From the NCBI GenBank assembly GCA_937893735.1, contig CALBGD010000421.1:1-6979 (forward strand): 6,979 bases of DNA, read 5' to 3'. Numbering within the stretch: position 1 is the first letter of the stretch; each line of letters starts with the position of its first letter. The DNA is from an uncultured Clostridia bacterium (GTDB lineage Bacteria > Bacillota > Clostridia > Oscillospirales > Ruminococcaceae). Below are positions 5,749 through 6,979 of the stretch, in pieces. The position numbers and the translations under genes were made by a program. Below the pieces are notes generated by a model that ran no database searches, was not told the DNA's origin, and saw only the letters and a list, made by a program, of their open reading frames with translations.

Positions 5749-5768
5749 GCAGGATTGCGAAAAAGGGC

Positions 5769-5797
5769 TTGCAAAAATCCTGATACTATGTTATAAT
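5769..5797 (+). promoter_or_regulatory. Promoter of the aminotransferase gene
   Basis: TTGCAA (5769-5774), a 17-base spacer and TATAAT (5792-5797) preceded by TGT, an extended -10. The start point would be near 5804, giving a leader of about 60 bases. The stretch TATAATGAAAACAA is identical to that of the leftmost promoter (minus strand, 166-153). Confidence 0.84.
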
Positions 5798-5808
5798 GAA
5801 AACAAACC

Positions 5809-5832
5809 GATGTGCTGAAAACCATGCACATC
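5809..5832 (+). promoter_or_regulatory. Inverted repeat at the start of the aminotransferase leader
   Basis: GATGTGC (5809-5815) and GCACATC (5826-5832) are perfect 7-base arms around a 10-base spacer. As RNA this is a hairpin starting within about 5 bases of the predicted transcript start; as DNA it is a dyad placed where a repressor could block RNA polymerase. It is not followed by Ts and lies about 30 bases from the start codon. Confidence 0.45.
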
Positions 5833-5863
5833 TATCACAACACAATACAGAGAGGTCACAACA

Positions 5864-6979
5864 ATGCTTTATTCACAGATGAGCAAGGAACAGCTCCAGG
5901 CAGAAAAGGCGGAGCTTGAGAAGCAGTACGCAGACTACAAGGCAAAGGGTCTGAAGCTGGATATGTCCAGAGGAAAGCCCGCGCCCGAGCAGCTCAATCT
6001 TTCACTGGATATGCTGCTGCACTGCCTTGACGGAGACTACAAGTCCAGCAACGGCATCGACTGCCGCAACTACGGCGTGCTTGACGGTATCCCCGAGGCA
6101 AAGGCTCTTTTCCAGGAAATGCTCGGCGTTTCCGCTGACGAGGTTATCGTAGGCGGCAACTCCAGCCTCCAGATGATGTACGACACCATTATCCGCGCGC
6201 TCCAGCTCGGCGTACTCGGCAGCGAGAAGCCTTGGTGCAGATACGACCACGTTAAGTTCCTCTGCCCTGCCCCCGGATACGACAGACACTTCGCTATCTG
6301 TCAGGCGCTCGGCATTGAGATGATAAACGTTGACTACCACGAGGACGGTCCCGACATGGATACCATCGAGAAGCTGGTAGCTGAGGACGAGGAGATAAAG
6401 GGTATCTGGTGCGTTCCGATGTACTCCAACCCGACAGGAATCACATATTCCGATGAGGTAGTAAGACGCTTTGCAAACCTCAAGCCCAAGGCTAAGGATT
6501 TCCGCATATTCTGGGATAACGCGTACTGCGTACACCACCTCTCTGAGAATCACGACCACCTGCTCAACATCATCGAGGAGTGCAAGAAGGCAGGCAACCC
6601 GAACATGGTATTCGAGTTCACATCTACCTCCAAGATATCCTTCCCGGGCGGCGGTCTTGCAGTAGTCGCAGCAAGCAAGGAGAACATCGACTTCATCAAG
6701 AGCCAGATGACCTACCAGACCATCGGCTTCGACAAGCTCAACCAGCTCCGTCACGCGAAGTACTTCAAGAACTTCGAGAGCATAAGCGAGCACATGAAGC
6801 ACCATGCCGCAATTATCCGCCCGAAGTTCGACGTAGTCCTCTATATGCTCGACAAGGAGATAGAGCCCCTCGGAATCGGCAAGTGGAACAAGCCCAACGG
6901 CGGCTACTTCATTTCCTTTGACGCGCTCCCCGGCTGCGCAAAGAGGATCGTTTCCCTCGCCAAGGAGGCAGGCGTTGTG
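5864..6979 (+). CDS. PLP-dependent aminotransferase, type Ic aspartate aminotransferase-like, cut by the right window edge
   Basis: The visible 372 residues belong to fold-type I aminotransferases, most like the PF12897 aspartate aminotransferase group (about 425-430 residues), so some 50-60 C-terminal residues lie outside the window. The reaction would be aspartate plus 2-oxoglutarate to oxaloacetate plus glutamate, in the cytoplasm. Evidence: SRGKPAPEQLNLS (35-47), typical of this group; VGGNSS (96-101) in the cofactor phosphate-binding region; SNPTG with Asn189; WDNAY with Asp218 and Tyr221 contacting the PLP ring; and STSKISFPGGG with Schiff-base Lys257. The substrate-binding arginine near the C-terminus is not in view, so specificity cannot be confirmed. 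The start ATG follows GAGAGG by eight bases. It has its own promoter and is shielded from upstream genes by a terminator. Confidence 0.92.
   Translation, partial: MLYSQMSKEQLQAEKAELEKQYADYKAKGLKLDMSRGKPAPEQLNLSLDMLLHCLDGDYKSSNGIDCRNYGVLDGIPEAKALFQEMLGVSADEVIVGGNSSLQMMYDTIIRALQLGVLGSEKPWCRYDHVKFLCPAPGYDRHFAICQALGIEMINVDYHEDGPDMDTIEKLVAEDEEIKGIWCVPMYSNPTGITYSDEVVRRFANLKPKAKDFRIFWDNAYCVHHLSENHDHLLNIIEECKKAGNPNMVFEFTSTSKISFPGGGLAVVAASKENIDFIKSQMTYQTIGFDKLNQLRHAKYFKNFESISEHMKHHAAIIRPKFDVVLYMLDKEIEPLGIGKWNKPNGGYFISFDALPGCAKRIVSLAKEAGVV

Noticed and set aside
1..6979. A defence island, mobile element or CRISPR locus
   Set aside because: No regularly spaced repeats, transposase, integrase, tRNA attachment site, or nuclease/helicase genes are present. 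All full-length genes are housekeeping-type families.

Overview
The window looks like ordinary chromosome from a low-to-mid GC Firmicute, most likely a Ruminococcus-like member of the Clostridia. The evidence is an A-type RNase P RNA, strong purine-rich ribosome binding sites, clear -35/-10 promoters (several with extended -10 TGnTATAAT), GC-rich coding DNA with AT-rich intergenic DNA, and the overall look of the proteins. The genus is inference. I see no CRISPR array, insertion sequence, tRNA, rRNA, integrase or phage gene.

The left part is on the minus strand. The first 33 codons of an AT-rich unknown gene run off the left edge (1-99) behind a strong promoter (161-189). Next come a Rho-independent terminator (260-295) and the gene it ends, an AMP-forming acyl-CoA synthetase (316-1986). 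Its promoter overlaps a perfect 16-bp palindrome (2046-2061). Upstream lies the RNase P RNA gene rnpB (about 2131-2497) with its own promoter.

The right part is on the plus strand. A divergent promoter (2591-2619) drives a two-gene operon: a DUF1015 protein (2665-3918) and, 9 bases later, a cytoplasmic class-C beta-lactamase-fold serine hydrolase (3928-5100). After an AT-rich inverted repeat comes a monocistronic single-domain response regulator (5256-5711) with its own promoter and terminator. The last gene is a PLP-dependent aminotransferase of the type Ic aspartate aminotransferase kind (5864 to the right edge), cut about 50-60 residues before its usual end.

The genes do not form one pathway. 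They are short independent transcription units: acyl-CoA activation, tRNA processing, an uncharacterised two-gene unit, signalling and amino acid metabolism. The two points of greatest interest are the DUF1015 protein, whose GDGNHS motif and operon partner suggest a testable enzymatic role, and the receiver protein that keeps the linker of a multidomain regulator but has no output domain. Two of the longest possible reading frames begin inside promoters (at 2608 and 5166), so their starts are corrected here to 2665 and 5256.
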